64,000 bases of DNA. It comes from Chelonoidis abingdonii. Its lineage: Eukaryota > Chordata > Testudines > Testudinidae. Shown here one piece after another: positions 11,961 to 24,445 of the stretch. The stretch covers positions 143,489,048 to 143,553,047 of the forward strand of contig NC_133772.1 in NCBI RefSeq assembly GCF_003597395.2, read 5' to 3'. How positions within the stretch are numbered: position 1 is the stretch's first letter; every line of letters begins with the position of its first letter. The notes under the pieces were generated by a model. That model ran no database searches and was not told where the DNA came from. It was given only the letters and a program-made list of their open reading frames with translations. The position numbers and the translations under genes are program-made.

Positions 11961-12635
11961 ACAATAACAAGGCATTTTACTTATGGTATGAACTGCACCA
12001 CAACTAAAAGTGACATCTGTTTTTGGCAGTGGAAATGGATCAAATTTGCAGACTCTTGGGAAAATCTCAAGTGTAACACGTGAATACTCATGAAGAGAAA
12101 AGTATTAGTTTTGCTCAGCTCTACTCCCCAGACAACAGTTAGATTCTGTAGATTTGCTGAAACACTATTTTCTCCAGAACAATCAGTACAGGGTTTGTTT
12201 GTTTTTTGCCAGGAGATACCTTTTGTAATACAATTTATGATTGGAATTTTCAGAAAGGATCAGCCCCCAAAACTGGAGTCAGATTTTCAAACAAGTTCAT
12301 CTCTCTTTTAGCATCAAATTAAGCAGTCAGACTGTCAATAGAGGTTACCACGATGGACATGGAGCTCTTCTGAAAATCCAGCCAGAAGTCTCATGTTGGG
12401 AGATGGTGGGTGTGGATAACATTAAATCTGGCCCGTATTTAAGGTGTCTGAATTTGAGCTGAGCTGCCTGACCACAGCTTGAGGTGCTGGGCACAGTCTG
12501 GCCCTGGGATCCTCCTGAGCTGTAAGTCTACCCCCATTTCAGAATCTCCCAAGCTTCAGACACCAGACTGTTTTCAATGGTCTTTTCATTTTTGCAACAC
12601 GATTAGATCGCTGAAGTGTTCACTCTTCTGTAGAT
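11961..12635. other. No gene; faint palindromic MITE traces
   Basis: Between about 12240 and 12460 there are scattered blocks (GATTTTCAAACAAG, TCTGAAAATCC) like the decayed hairpin MITE at 14329. Nothing can be delimited. Confidence 0.3.
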
Positions 12636-13658
12636 TACTCCTGGGGGAATTCTGCACCACTGTGCACGTGCAGAATTCATGTCCCCTGTGGATTTTTTCT
12701 CTTCAAAAAGTACAATCTGCCAGAGACACTGCAGTTACACCTTTCACTCACCAGGGGCTGCTGTGGTGCCAGAACGGAGGGCAGCTGGCTCACCGGCCAT
12801 AGCAGCCCACAGCTGATAGGGATGAGGATGGGCTGCGTTCCTTACTGCACCCTGCCTGCGAGGCCAGGTGAGGAGGCACAGGATGGGGGGGCCACAGAGC
12901 GGGGCACATAGGGCTGCTCGAGGGTCACACAGACTGGGGTTCAGAAGGGCTAGTGGGGGGGATGACAGAATGGGGTGGGGTCTGAATAGGAGCGGAGGCT
13001 GGGACACATGGGAACAAGGGGGTGCAGGGGCACATGCGGATGAGGGGTAGGGGTGGCGGTGCAGGGCAACATGGAGATGGGGGTGGCTGATTGGGGTGCA
13101 GGGACACATGGGATGGGAAGAGGAAAGGGACACGGGGCAGATGTGTCTGACTGAATGGGAAAGGTTGGAGTCAGCCAGGGTCTGCATGGGAGAATTCCCC
13201 AACTCCCTAACAATCCTTCCCCCCCCCCAATAAAAACCTCTTCCATACTTCTCCCAGTCAGACCCAACAACTTTCCAGGTTCACTCCCAGGCTCCTTGCC
13301 AGAAATTACTTCCCTGCCCCTCAGCTCCTCCATTACCCCTGACTCCCCCAAGCCTTTGCATAGCTTCTGAGGGGTGCAGGAAATACATTTCTGTATTGTA
13401 GTTTAAATGAATTATTACTCAAAGTCCTATATTCATATGTCTAGTAAGAGATCTATGTGTCGAAAACATTTCCTGAATCTTTTTTGTTGTCTGTACTATT
13501 ACAGACATACTTGTTGACAGGTGTTTTGAAATAAATTACCAAAATTATTGAAACGGACGTGATTATATTGTATTATTTTGAGGAATAAAATATGAAGCAT
13601 TTCAAAACATTGCATGTAGAATTTTTAATTTTTTTGGCACAGAATTCTCCCGGCAGTA
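12636..13658. mobile_element. TIR DNA transposon, about 1.02 kb, non-autonomous
   Basis: Left end TACTCCTGGGGGAATTCTGC (12636..12655) pairs with right end GCACAGAATTCTCCCGGCAG (13637..13656) as imperfect inverted repeats. TAGAT precedes the left end and recurs at 13661..13665 after two extra A residues, a possible target duplication. The left interior is G-rich and the right AT-rich. No transposase frame. Superfamily not determined. Confidence 0.7.
12880..13150. repeat. G-rich degenerate tandem repeat inside the TIR element
   Basis: Drifting units of GGGGTGCAGGGACACATGGG-like sequence with scattered GGGG runs. It accounts for long proline/serine-rich frames on the minus strand. Confidence 0.6.
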
Positions 13659-14328
13659 AATAGATCCAGAATTTCTGTTAGTATGCTGGCATGCACGCTG
13701 AAGACACACACAAAAAGAACGTATGTTCACTCTAGTGTGATAAGGAATTTAAGAAATAACAGAAACAAAGGGGGAGTGGCATGTATATTGGCATAAGAGA
13801 GCTCTCTATTGTTTAGTAACAAAATTAATTCATACCTCGTTAGTGATATTGATCCCCCTCAGGATCTTCGAGGACAATTCCCTTCTCCACAGAAGTGCAG
13901 AAGAAGCCCTCATGGAGTAGAATTCTATCTACTACAAATAAGATGACAAAATTCTACCATAGCTGGGGGTCTCCTCCACTGCAGAGGTGGCAGGACAGGG
14001 ACTTTTGCCATTATTATACTATATTTATTAAACATTGCTTATTGGTTGGGAACTGACATACACAAAGTGTATGAAAACCTAAAGCAAGAATTTCCACGGG
14101 ATCTCAGTCTAAACCCTGACACAGTTAAGCAATGACACTCTACGTACAGTATATAAATCTGACTCGAATCAGCCATTTAACTAGTCCTTTTTGTGAGAAT
14201 ATGTAAAATAGCCCAAATCCATCCCCAAGTTGATTTAAAAATAAAGCTTTCAGTGGGCTGCCACTCAGGAGACGTAGACATCCAGTCAGAGAAGCAGCTG
14301 ATGTTCCAGTCGTACATTGGTGGCCTGA
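13659..14328. other. No feature recognised
   Basis: Presumed intron, no repeat named. Confidence 0.35.
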
Positions 14329-14409
14329 TTTTTCAGAAATGCGGAGTGTTCACAAGTCCCACTTAAGTCAGCAGGCTCTGCACATGATCAGCACCTTTGA
14401 AAATCAGAC
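14329..14409. repeat. Decayed hairpin MITE
   Basis: GATTTTTCAGAAATGC at the left and GCACCTTTGAAAATC at the right form imperfect inverted arms around a CACTTAAGTCAG centre. It resembles short palindromic MITEs that are common in amniote DNA. Confidence 0.5.
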
Positions 14410-17400
14410 AGCTGGTTTTACTGGCACAGAGATGTAAAAAGGAAAACTCCTCCTCCTCCACTTTTGTATGGCTTAAAAGCAAATTTCAAAAACAGAAGTC
14501 AATGAGATACCATCTCTGCTCGAGCTGTAAATCTGTAAATCAGCAACAAGGAGATGAAAATTCAATCCAAGGCTCTCAGTAATACGACTGAAGAGAAGAA
14601 GATGAAGAGCAAAAGGAATCAGACTTTGGACTCAACCCTGCAGTATGGCAGATTTCAAAAGGAGAACTGTGAGAAAACTGTCCATTAAAGCAAACTATCC
14701 GAGTTTGTCTTGAGAGATAAGAATGCAGTCAGTGAATGAACCTGGGGCCAAACTACAAGCAGTATCTTAACAGTTCAAGCAAATGTCACAGCTAATCATA
14801 AGGTAAATGAAATAATATCTGAAAGCAGTAAGTGGGTTACTTCACCAAGATCCAATGCAAGTAGTCAATCAGAAGTGACCTGTAACAATGCAGTTGTGAG
14901 ATTATGAGCAACATAGACACCAGATGAGAGTTAAAGGACCACTTTATTTTAAGAAAAATACCTAAATGATGGGCTAGCTACAGGTTCTCTGAGCATTTAG
15001 ACTTTTGTGGATAACTGTTACAAAATGAGTTAATATAGATTTAAAAATAGTCTGTCAGACACTAATTAAGAAAACAAGTCATTTGACTAAGATTCAGACA
15101 GGATGAGACAGATAGATTTTCCTGGAAGCAAAAACGAGATCCTTAGAGGACCAAAACACCACAGCTTCACATTAGAGCACAAGAACTTTTTTAGATTCAT
15201 TTCAAACACCTTAAAATGTGAACAGTCTATTTAAAAAGTGAATCCTGAGTGATCTGTGGGATATACATTTGCAGAAGTTCTTTAAAGTCATTTGTCTTTT
15301 CATTTCTTCACTGTGATGAAACATTTGGATTGTTCTGACATTAAATGTGAGTTAAGCTGCACCAAGATGATAAAACAGCTAACAAATACCTCCGGGAAGA
15401 GGGAATGCTAAAAACCCTGATTGAATTCACTCAGAACACAGCATAAAGCATCAGAAGATTGGCACAGGATCCCTGCAACAGAGACCTACTTTGCAGAATC
15501 TTCACAATGAATTGTAATAATGGCCCTTGAGGCTACCATTTGCAGAGACAATTTGGACTTCAAGATAAAATGAGAAAAAACAAACAGAAACAGAAATGCC
15601 AAAGAAAGAATCTTTAGATTAATGTTAATGGCAACCAGCTAACAGATGTTACTCACTTCGCTCAATGCATTATTGGAAGGCACTCAGATAGTATAGGGAT
15701 GATTATGCTATAAGAACCTACATAAAACAGAACAGATCCTCACGACAAATGTTAGAAACTACTGACACAAAACCAAAATTCTAGCAATTAACATATGCCG
15801 AACTATGACAGATATCACTCAGAAAACACCGGAGCCAACAGACTAGGTCAAACCTCGGATCTGCTGAAGTAATGAGTTTTGCCACTGACTTCAGTGGAAC
15901 TGAATTACATCCTTGGAAAACTGACGATTACAAGTTTGGGAGAAAAATTGTTACATTTCTTAAAACACATCAGAAAATTCAGTGAAGGGTCACTGACTAT
16001 GGGACATTTATGTAAGAGAAATTGAGGCACGGAGCACCAAGAACAGTACCAGTATCTTCAGGAATGCCTGCAGTTCATCCAAAGAACCTACTTTTCACAC
16101 ATTGGCATGCTAAAGGATCATTGAGATCAGAGTTGCTGTTCATGCCAAAATGTAACATACCTATGATGGTGTCTTAATCTCCTTCAGATTACAGAGACAC
16201 CATCAGTTTAAAAACCACACTTCCGCCTGAAATTTTTTTTAACTACTGTTATTATAAGTAACATTTAAGATGATTAGAATGGAAAGAGATTAGAGAAAAA
16301 AAACAGTTTTTTTAACTCCACTTTTTGTTTAAACATTTTCATTGTTTCCCCCATATAAATCAGATATTTAGTCAGTTTCCCCATATCTTTACAAGCACCT
16401 TCCAACACATCAGCAGGAAAGAGAAAAGCATGTTTTTGAAATAGGAAAATGTAACTGCCAATCCATTAAAATTAGCTGGGGGAATTGGGGGAGGATGTAG
16501 TACCTGAAACTAGTTTTCACTCTAACAGATTTCAAGTTGACGTGTCCTTTCAAACAGGGATCAGGCAAACAGAGAATGTTTTATGTTTCTGAAATACTGA
16601 GCTAATGGGCTACATCTAAGTAGTCCCTTTAATTAGCTCTTTATACACTAATGAAGTGAAAAAAAAATCTGATTAGTTTTTCCACACTGATTTCAGCTCA
16701 TCAATTTATCTTTTGTCACTTTAGAATTACTGGTCTATCAGTCAATCAAAAGCACTGCAAACAGGAAGAGTCTGTGCCTTATTCTGCCTTTCCTACTTTC
16801 GGCTTGCTAATGAGAGATCTTAACTCCGACCACATTCAGTAGACACGGATTGCCAGAAATGTGCCCTCGATACCCAAAGGGAACCACTGAGGAAGACTGG
16901 GATGAATTAACAGGAACCACTGAGGAAGACTGGGATGAATTAACAGGAACCAGACATGTTTTAATTATTGAGGGACAGATTCAAATACCTTTGCTCAGAC
17001 TGAATAATAATTCTTCCTACAGCTGTCCCAGGGACTACTCAATGTAAGCATATTATTATCTGGACCTAAACACTTCACAGCCAAAAGGCCTATAGCAAAG
17101 AGCGACTCTGACAGATCTGGCTATCTACCGAGTTGAGCTGCTGTAGTCTATCACGTGAAATGGCGTCTCATCAATGGCAAAAATAAAAGGCCGGTGTTAT
17201 AAGAGCAAGGCTTAATGCCAATTTCAATGTTCTTTAGGTCAAATAATTCACCTTTCCCCTCTTGGGCCTTTCATTCTGTGATGCCTGAATTGCATCATTT
17301 TATCCTCCTCCACTCCTGCCTCTTCCCTGGTTTTACTTCTCTCCTCTTTTACTAGGTTCCTCTCCATTCTTCATCCATTCTTTCCCTTCTTACCTCTCAG

Positions 17401-18834
17401 CCCCACTCTCTTTGATAGTCTTCACAAGAGCTTTCTCTGCAACATTAGACACTAGAGCTACTATTACACATTCCATGCAGTCAACATCTAAGTCACGTAG
17501 CATTTAGCTGAGTTACTTGCATCAAATGTGAGCTGGGTTCCCGACGATCCCACTGGCAGAATGCTCCATGCTACCCTAGGAAGATAAATGCTCTCTGACA
17601 TCCGTTTGGGATCATTTGCTCAAGTACATTCCTAAATCCTGAAACAAATCCTGATGCTGTCAAATAAGCTTTCTAAAATCTGCGATTTTCCTTGTTGCCT
17701 CGTGGTCTTTTGAAAATTTGGTAGAAAAGACTTGGGAAGTGAACGTTCTAGCTTTGCTGCAAACAATATATATTTCATGTTTCTCTAGCAAGACTCTACT
17801 CTAAATGTATCACACAATCTGAGATAACACGAGCTAGAAAAAAATCAAGAGCTAGAATAGGTTTAACTTGGCTAATAACTCCATTAGAAACATACAACTC
17901 CAAACACATACAAAATATTTTAAGATGATGTCATAGGAGTGAAGCGTATAGTGGGTTTTATCAAATACAGCACTATAACTCTGATGCCATTTCAAGTTCA
18001 CACTTTATAGTGCAGGTGCAGGATGCTGTACAGATATATAAGCACAAGGGTAAAATGTGATGAGTCCAGACCCCTTAATGACCTGCTTTCTTAGACCAAA
18101 GGAAGAAAGGCACGAAACGGACTTGGAATTCCCACGCAGAACAGAAGGGATATACTGATTGCTTAAAGTGGAATCCGACTCCGAAAAGTAACTAGATTAA
18201 AAAAATGCTCCCTAGTTACCCAACAGCTCTGTTCCCATGTGTATTTAGTCATGTTTCTTTAATTTAGAAATGACAGTAAGTTTTTGCTGCTGCTAACTCC
18301 TGCCCTCCCTGCAGAGCCAATACAGCTAAGAGGAACTGAGGCTGATTCTATTCCTTTTTGTGCAGCATTGACAAAATTGTATATTATGTCCCAGTCAGTT
18401 GCATCTACACATGTCCATTGAAGGAACAGGGTTGAACAGGTATCGATGAGGGCATATTTTGAAGATTATAAATTTGTACAGCTATTTCTAAGGGCCGAAG
18501 TAGGCCTGCAAAACCATTATCAGTTGGGCAAATGGCTGCCTCTTGGCTGTCACATCAGGGACTTAACAAGGCATTTCCAAAGCTAAAAGCATGAGCTGCA
18601 GCAGCTTGAACTAAAGAGCCAAGGCTCTGTAGCTGGGGGCTCAAACAACTGATATTCTCTGTGCCGATGTATGGAGGGGAACTTATGACACACACATAGT
18701 AGGTTACCAAACAGCCCCAAGAAGAAAAGAACTCAGTTGAACTCTGAGATGATATTTTTAAACTTCCAAAACCTAATATTTTTTAAAGACTGGACCAAGA
18801 AGCACTCTGAACCACAGAGGTAAATTTTTAATAC
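14410..18834. other. Repeat-poor, stop-rich intron-like stretch
   Basis: The longest stretch with almost no recognisable transposon. No convincing exon frame from 14583 to 16849. It includes a 33-bp tandem duplication (16880) and AT-rich blocks with TAATTA-type cores near 16630..16760. Confidence 0.4.
16880..16952 (+). repeat. 33-bp tandem duplication
   Basis: Unit GGAACCACTGAGGAAGACTG plus 13 more bases occurs at 16880..16912 and exactly again at 16913..16945, followed by 7 bases of a third unit. The identity implies a recent event. Confidence 0.95.
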
Positions 18835-19061
18835 ATCTTGGAACACTGGGGAAGTTCCAGAGGACTGGCAAAAACTAACGTTTTGCCAATATTTTAAAAA
18901 AGGTGAATGGAATGTTCCATGTAACTGTAGACCAATTCATTTGGAATTAATCCTGGGCAAAATCATGGAACGGCTGATATGAGAGATGCAATCAGTAAAG
19001 AATGGAAGGATGGAATGGCTGATATGAGAGATGCAATCAGTAAAGAATGGAAGGATGGCAG
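18835..19061 (+). mobile_element. CR1 LINE reverse transcriptase fragment
   Basis: GGAAGTTCCAGAGGACTGGC and the following TTTTAAAAAAGGTGAATGG, AGACCAATTCATTTG and GGCAAAATCATGGAACGG encode remnants of the CR1 RT segment IFKKG...YRPI...GKIMERL. Frameshifted and short. Confidence 0.7.
18972..19061 (+). repeat. 45-bp tandem duplication at the CR1 fragment edge
   Basis: Unit starting GGCTGATATGAGAGATGCAA at 18972..19016 recurs at 19017..19061 with differences only at the last bases. Confidence 0.9.
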
Positions 19062-20435
19062 CGTAATAATTTTCCATAAAATCAGTTTTTATAAAAAAAA
19101 AATCAACTAGCTCTCATTTATTTTTAAAGGCAACTATCCATGGACCCAGGCATTTCTATCAACATTACAAGGAAATAATGTGGGAATGAGATTATTGCAG
19201 AATATTATCTCCTTTATGCTCATTTGACTCTGCATTAACCAAATGAACGTTAAGGTTGAAAGTCAAACACATAAAAGTAAGGAACTGCCAGAATTAAGGT
19301 TGCCTGTGCAACCTTAATTCAGCCCACCTTGTGCACATGCATTATGAGACAGCCTTTAAGTACACAATCCCATGCTATTTCTTCCACAGGACCCCTGCTT
19401 CATTTAATGCACAGCATCAATGGTGTCATCCCCAGGGCTCCGCATCCATCTGCATTGCAGTCAGGAAGCATCCTCCTCCTCCTCCTCCTCTACGCTACCT
19501 AGTTCCCAGAGCAGGAGCATTGATAGCACAGGAGAGGGAGTGTTCCTGTTCTCAGTTCATATGGATTGCACAATAGCAGCCCCTGACTGTCAGGAGGAGA
19601 AATTGCAGGAACATTCCTGCTGGGCACCAGAGCATGCTCAGTACTGACAGAATCTTTGGAGAATTTAGCTGCCGACTAAAACAGGTCTGTACTGAGCATG
19701 TGCAACTCAAATTTTCACAGGCTTGTAACATGGACAAATGTGGATTGATTTTCATAGGGATAGCAAACGGTACATCCCTGACACCAGGGCGACCCTGTGG
19801 CTCAGTTTCAAGTGCCTGTTACAATGCATGGACTTGCTAGAGTTGCTCAATAAAATAATTTTAAGTATTTTGTAATGCATAAAACTGACATCATTTCCCC
19901 TAACTTTATGCTTGCACATGACAACAACTGTTCTTGCTGAAAATTTCCTAAATAATTCAGCCTGATGCAGACACTCAACATGGAAAATTTCAGTCCAAAT
20001 GGTTAAAGTTTGGCAAAGCTATAAGCAACTAAAACAGGGTCTTATAATGTGAAGTGTCAGGTAACCTTGAGCGTAGGCAGCAGAACCTGTAGTGCTAATA
20101 ATACTCCATATTTCAGCGCTAGTCCTACAAATGTACAGTTATAACAACAGTCCATTTGCCATCCTGGAACTAATGAATTTCAGCTCCCCCCGTCTGCCTG
20201 TGGGAGGTGTCTCTGAGGTGGAATTCATACACTACCACTGTGCACAGAAGCAGCTAGACGTGGGGAGGCACGCACGTGGTGTGCAATCTGTGCAGCACTG
20301 AGTCCCACTTCCCACCCACCACCTGTGTGGAAATGAAGGGGTGGGAGAGCTTAAGCCATAGGTAGGGCTACTTTACAGATCCCACCCCTCCTCACATTTC
20401 TGCCACATGGGGAAAGGTGATGTGTGTAAGGCCTT
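19062..20435. other. No gene; short TCC microsatellite at 19471..19490
   Basis: TCC trinucleotide run of about 20 bases at 19471..19490. The overlapping frames around 19331..19840 are not supported by splice sites or homology. Confidence 0.4.
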
Positions 20436-21350
20436 GTGAATCTTGAACATTTTTATCAATGACTTGGATCAGAATATAAAATCATCACTGATAAAGTTTG
20501 TAGATGACACAAAAATTGGGGGAGTGATAAATAATGAAGAGAACAGAACACTGCTACAAAGCAATTTGGATTTCTTGGTAAGCTGGGCACAAGCAAACCA
20601 CATACGTTCTAATATGGGCAAATGTAGACATCTTGGAGCAAAGAATGAAACCCATACATACTGGATGGGGGACTCTATCCTGGGAAGAATGACTCTGAAA
20701 ACGATTTGTGTGTCAAGGTGAATAATTAACTGAACATGAGCTTCCAGTGCAACACTGTAGCCCAAAGGGCTAATGCGATCCTTGGATGTATAAACAGGGG
20801 AATCTTGAGTAGGTAGATGAAGTTTCTATTATCTCTGTACTTGGCACTGGTGTTACTGCTGCTGGAATACTGTGCCCACTTCTTGTGTTAGCAGTTTTAG
20901 AAAAGATGCTGATAAATTAGAGAAGGTTTGGAGAAGAGTCATGAGAATGATTAAAGGATTAGAAAACATGTCTTATAGTGATAGACTCAAGGAGGTCAAC
21001 CTACTTACCTTAACAAAAAGGAAGTTAAGGGGTGGTTTGATCACAGTCCCTACATGAGGAACAAATATTTGACAATGGGCTCTTCAATCTAGCAATTAAA
21101 GGTGTAACACAATCTAGTGACTGGAAGTTGAAGCTAGCAAATTCAGAATGCAAATAAGGTATACATTTGTAACAATGAGCGTAATTAACCATTGAAATAA
21201 TTTAAAGAGGGCTGTAGTGGATTCTGTATTACTGGCAATTTTTAAATCATGACTAGATGTTTCTTGCAAAGATTTGCTCTAGGAATTTTTTGAAATGGGG
21301 GGAGTTGTCTGGCCTGTGCTACACCTGATGATCACAATGGTCCCTTCTGG
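20436..21350 (+). mobile_element. CR1 LINE, RT C-motif to 3' end
   Basis: Frame from 20443 reads FINDLDQ...KFVDDTKIGG, the RT catalytic block (the two Asp codons are at 20503..20508), then SWAQANHI. Frames break after about 92 codons. The terminus is CTGGCCTGTGCTACACC...GGTCCCTTCTGG. Confidence 0.88.
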
Positions 21351-24139
21351 AATCTTCTCCTGCCACTGGGTTCTGGAGCATCTCAGCAGCCTTAGGACAG
21401 TGGAAGGGAAGATGTCCTTGTTGTGACACCTCCAGTGCATTTGTCTAATGATCAACCTGGCTATCCTGGACAGACACTGTAGTCAGGAACTGAGTCTTAG
21501 GACACAGTTCCAGAGATCTTGTACACACAGAAAAATATCTCCTACTGAATTTAATGAGAGTTGAACAAAGTCTTCTGAATATAGCCTTACATCAAGAAGT
21601 CTGCCATTTACCTCATCCCACACATGTTCCACGGTGCCACATGCAGTAATCCTCATCTGCTGATTACACTTCATAACTGAGCATTCAAACAATTCTTCCA
21701 CATGCATGAGGGCTCATATACAGTCAGCAATATTCATGTCATTTTTCTGCATTCAAGCATTTTGCCAATTTTCTTTCAGTCTCTGCTGTATCTTAATTGC
21801 ACCACATAATGTCTGAAAATTGCTTTCCATTGATCTTCACTTACGCTGCGTGATGTCAGACTTTGAGATAAATATAGAATATTTTCATTTGTGAATGTTA
21901 AAATTTATCTTCGATTTTGCGCATGATTTGTGATTTTTCTAAGGACACCGAGGTCATATTTGACTCAGACTGGTGAAACTGGAGTAATTATTTTTTTGTT
22001 TTCCATATCATTTGCTTTTTGTTTGTTTTTCTCAAATTTGGCACAAAAATATAAGTTTAGTAAAATTGAGTTTTACAAATTCTAAGACCAATATGAATAC
22101 TTCCACATATGTTTTTAATTCCATAAGTTTTTTTTCCCTAAGTGCATGCATTTTCCTCTGCAGACTTTGCAACTCAAACATTGCGGCATTGTGTTACCGC
22201 ATGAGAATTTAAAAATAAAATAGAATAGAAATAGACCCATCTGATTTATCATTGTTCAAGCTGACTCTGAGAGAAAAGCACCCTGCTGCTGTCAGATTCC
22301 TGCAATAGTTTGAAAAACAATGGGGTTTTGCTGTAAGATGTGAGCTAATTTCTCTGTATTCACGCTCTGTAAAAAAATCTATTGGGTTCAGTCATTTCTT
22401 TAACCCTTTCCCCACTTTCTTTCTCTCCAATCCTTCATGTGCCTTGTTCAGATCTAGAAGCAGAATATGTCCCCTTGGCTGCAATTTGTCTCTTAACGTG
22501 AGACTAGGGTTTTGACCGCACACCTCTAAAAGGCATATTTACCAACCATGAACATGCAGGTTTTAACCTGAAAGACTGAGAAAAGCATAGAGGTCACATC
22601 AGAAGAGGTTATAGTGTTATTAAAAACAGGAAAATAAGAGCTAAACACACATAATGGTACAGACAAAAAAGTGATGTGGCACACGGTGGGATGGGGATTG
22701 AGTACATCATAAAACGATTTCATTACTAATTTCAGTTAGGTTCCTTGTTTTGTCACAGTAATAAATCACTCCAAGGCTACACAGATTACCCCAATCTCAG
22801 CAAAATAATTGCCTTAGAATAGCTTTCCACAGTCCTGGGTCCAAAGAGTGATGAACAATAAATTGGATTTCATTGACTCATTCGAGGAAATGGACTTTTT
22901 CTCGCATTTCCTTCAAGCCACCCTGTGGGTTAAACACCAATGCTTGGGAACCACAGTCATTGCAAAAACATAGGGTCACTGGTAACAACTGCCTTCATTT
23001 AGGATCAAAATAGACAGGCCAACCTAAAGCTTGATTAAATTTTACCAAGGACCATAGACATCATTCATTGAAATATTCACCTAGTCATGTTTGCCTGGCA
23101 TGTTGAGATCCATGGTGCCAACACTAAGACAAAGATGCCAGGCAGCATTTGTTAAAAGAAAAAAACAAAATTTCTTTAAACGCTTCGCAGTCTTCTTGGT
23201 CTTGATTTCTTCTATCACCATATTCCACATCTGTTGACTAAGGGGGCTGAATTTGGAGATAAATCTCATCACTTCTTTATTTTTAAGATCTGCGAGGCAG
23301 GTTTAACAACAATATGCAATGATCACTTCATTATGGGCACAATCCTGTAAGTATTTATTGCCAGGCATAGTGCTAACTGCCAACATGAACTAGGCCATGA
23401 GGTCATACGGGGGATCAGGCCCTCGAAGAGGACGAATACTTACAATGGCAACACAACTCCAACTGAAAAAGAAACAAGACTTGTATTTCTGATAAATGCT
23501 TTACAGCCCCATCCTACCGTTGAGGCTGAATATTAAAGAAATAAACTCAAATTTAAGTTTAGCACATTAATTATGCGATACGGTTAGACTAAAGTTGAGA
23601 CCGTAAATCACAGCTGACTTTGTGGTACTGCATTGCTGAATTATAAACTCTCTCTGTATGTCTTTTAATGAGAGATCCAGATTTCCAACCCTCACTGTAC
23701 AGGAGTTTCTTGAATTGTGAGTTTTGGTCTTTTAACCTATCTTAAGCCAATGAGAAAGTCAGGGTTGATTGTAAAATTTGTCATCTGTTTGTTCTCCCAG
23801 CAATGCCTTATGTCACAATCTCGACCACAACCGTATGCAGATATAATGAAGGATATTCGATTTGTATCTTAAGACCAGTTCCAGCAATTTTTGCCCTTGC
23901 ACCAATGAAACATGCTTAATAGCCTACTTCATTACCAACCTTGCTTTAATTCAACCATTAGGCATTAAGTCGCCTAATGTGTGTTACCAGAGATGCACAT
24001 CTTATGTTAAAAATAAACCCACTGGAGCAGCAGTGGTATTACTGTAGGACATGCATGGACAGTCAAAATGCTTTTGTTCTCATTCTCTCTGGTAGAAAAC
24101 ACCAATTTTCAGGAAAACTCATTGCCGGCACCTTGGAAA
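21351..24139. other. Presumed MDGA2 intron 3' of the exon; no repeat named
   Basis: Low repeat content up to the exon donor. No additional exon with matching phase-1 ends was found on the minus strand. Confidence 0.4.
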
Positions 24140-24145
24140 GCTTAC

Positions 24146-24415
24146 CTGTAACAAGGAAGCTGCATCGGCCCGCCCCGGCTTCATTGATGATGTTACAATT
24201 GTAAATCCCATAACTGTCCCTGGAAAGGCTGCTCACTATGTACTCTGTAGAATCATGAGCGTCAAACTGACCAGTCCGCAGCAACTTGTTGCCCAGTCTC
24301 CACTCATACGTCAGAACCCGAGTTGGATATGCTCTCAGCACCCGGCAACTCATAGTGATGCTTCGACCCTGGCCCTGTCGAATCTCCAGAAATGTTGGTT
24401 CCACCGCAGGGGGAT
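24146..24415 (-). CDS. MDGA2: Internal exon encoding the last Ig domain of an MDGA-family adhesion protein (MDGA2 preferred)
   Basis: Read on the minus strand, the exon starts after a TACAG acceptor (intron AG at 24417..24416) and stops before GTAAG (donor GT at 24145..24144). It is exactly 270 bp, and both ends split a codon after its first base (phase 1-1, normal for a symmetric Ig exon). About 90 residues form one Ig domain. The B-strand Cys is in MSCRVL, the core Trp in YEWRLGN, the F-strand Cys in YGIYNCN; the segment ends [14 protein letters not shown] recognise the segments [11 protein letters not shown] and [13 protein letters not shown] as MDGA. In that family this domain is the sixth Ig, just before the FNIII and MAM domains and the GPI anchor; MDGA proteins bind neuroligins at the neuronal surface and limit synapse formation. 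No stop or frameshift is visible. MDGA1 versus MDGA2 cannot be settled by these residues alone; the absence of any neighbouring exon for tens of kb argues for MDGA2, whose introns are very long. Confidence 0.85.
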
Positions 24416-24445
24416 CTGTAGGAGACAGATTATTACAGAAGGTAA
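24416..24445 (-). other. Splice acceptor and pyrimidine tract of the MDGA exon
   Basis: On the minus strand the 30 bases before the exon run through a moderately pyrimidine-rich stretch (CTTCTG..., CTGTCTCC) to TACAG. A TAAT element about 15 to 18 bases upstream of the AG is a possible branch region. This acceptor fixes the exon start and its phase. The matching donor is the GTAAG at 24145..24141. Confidence 0.7.

Noticed and set aside
12744..13202. 152-codon minus-strand frame, Pro/Ser/His-rich
   Set aside because: Lies in the G-rich tandem core of a TIR element; overlapping long frames on both strands are due to low stop density.
16850..17047. Small frame containing an 11-residue repeat (TEEDWDELTGT)
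   Set aside because: The repeat is just the 33-bp tandem duplication; no other coding evidence.
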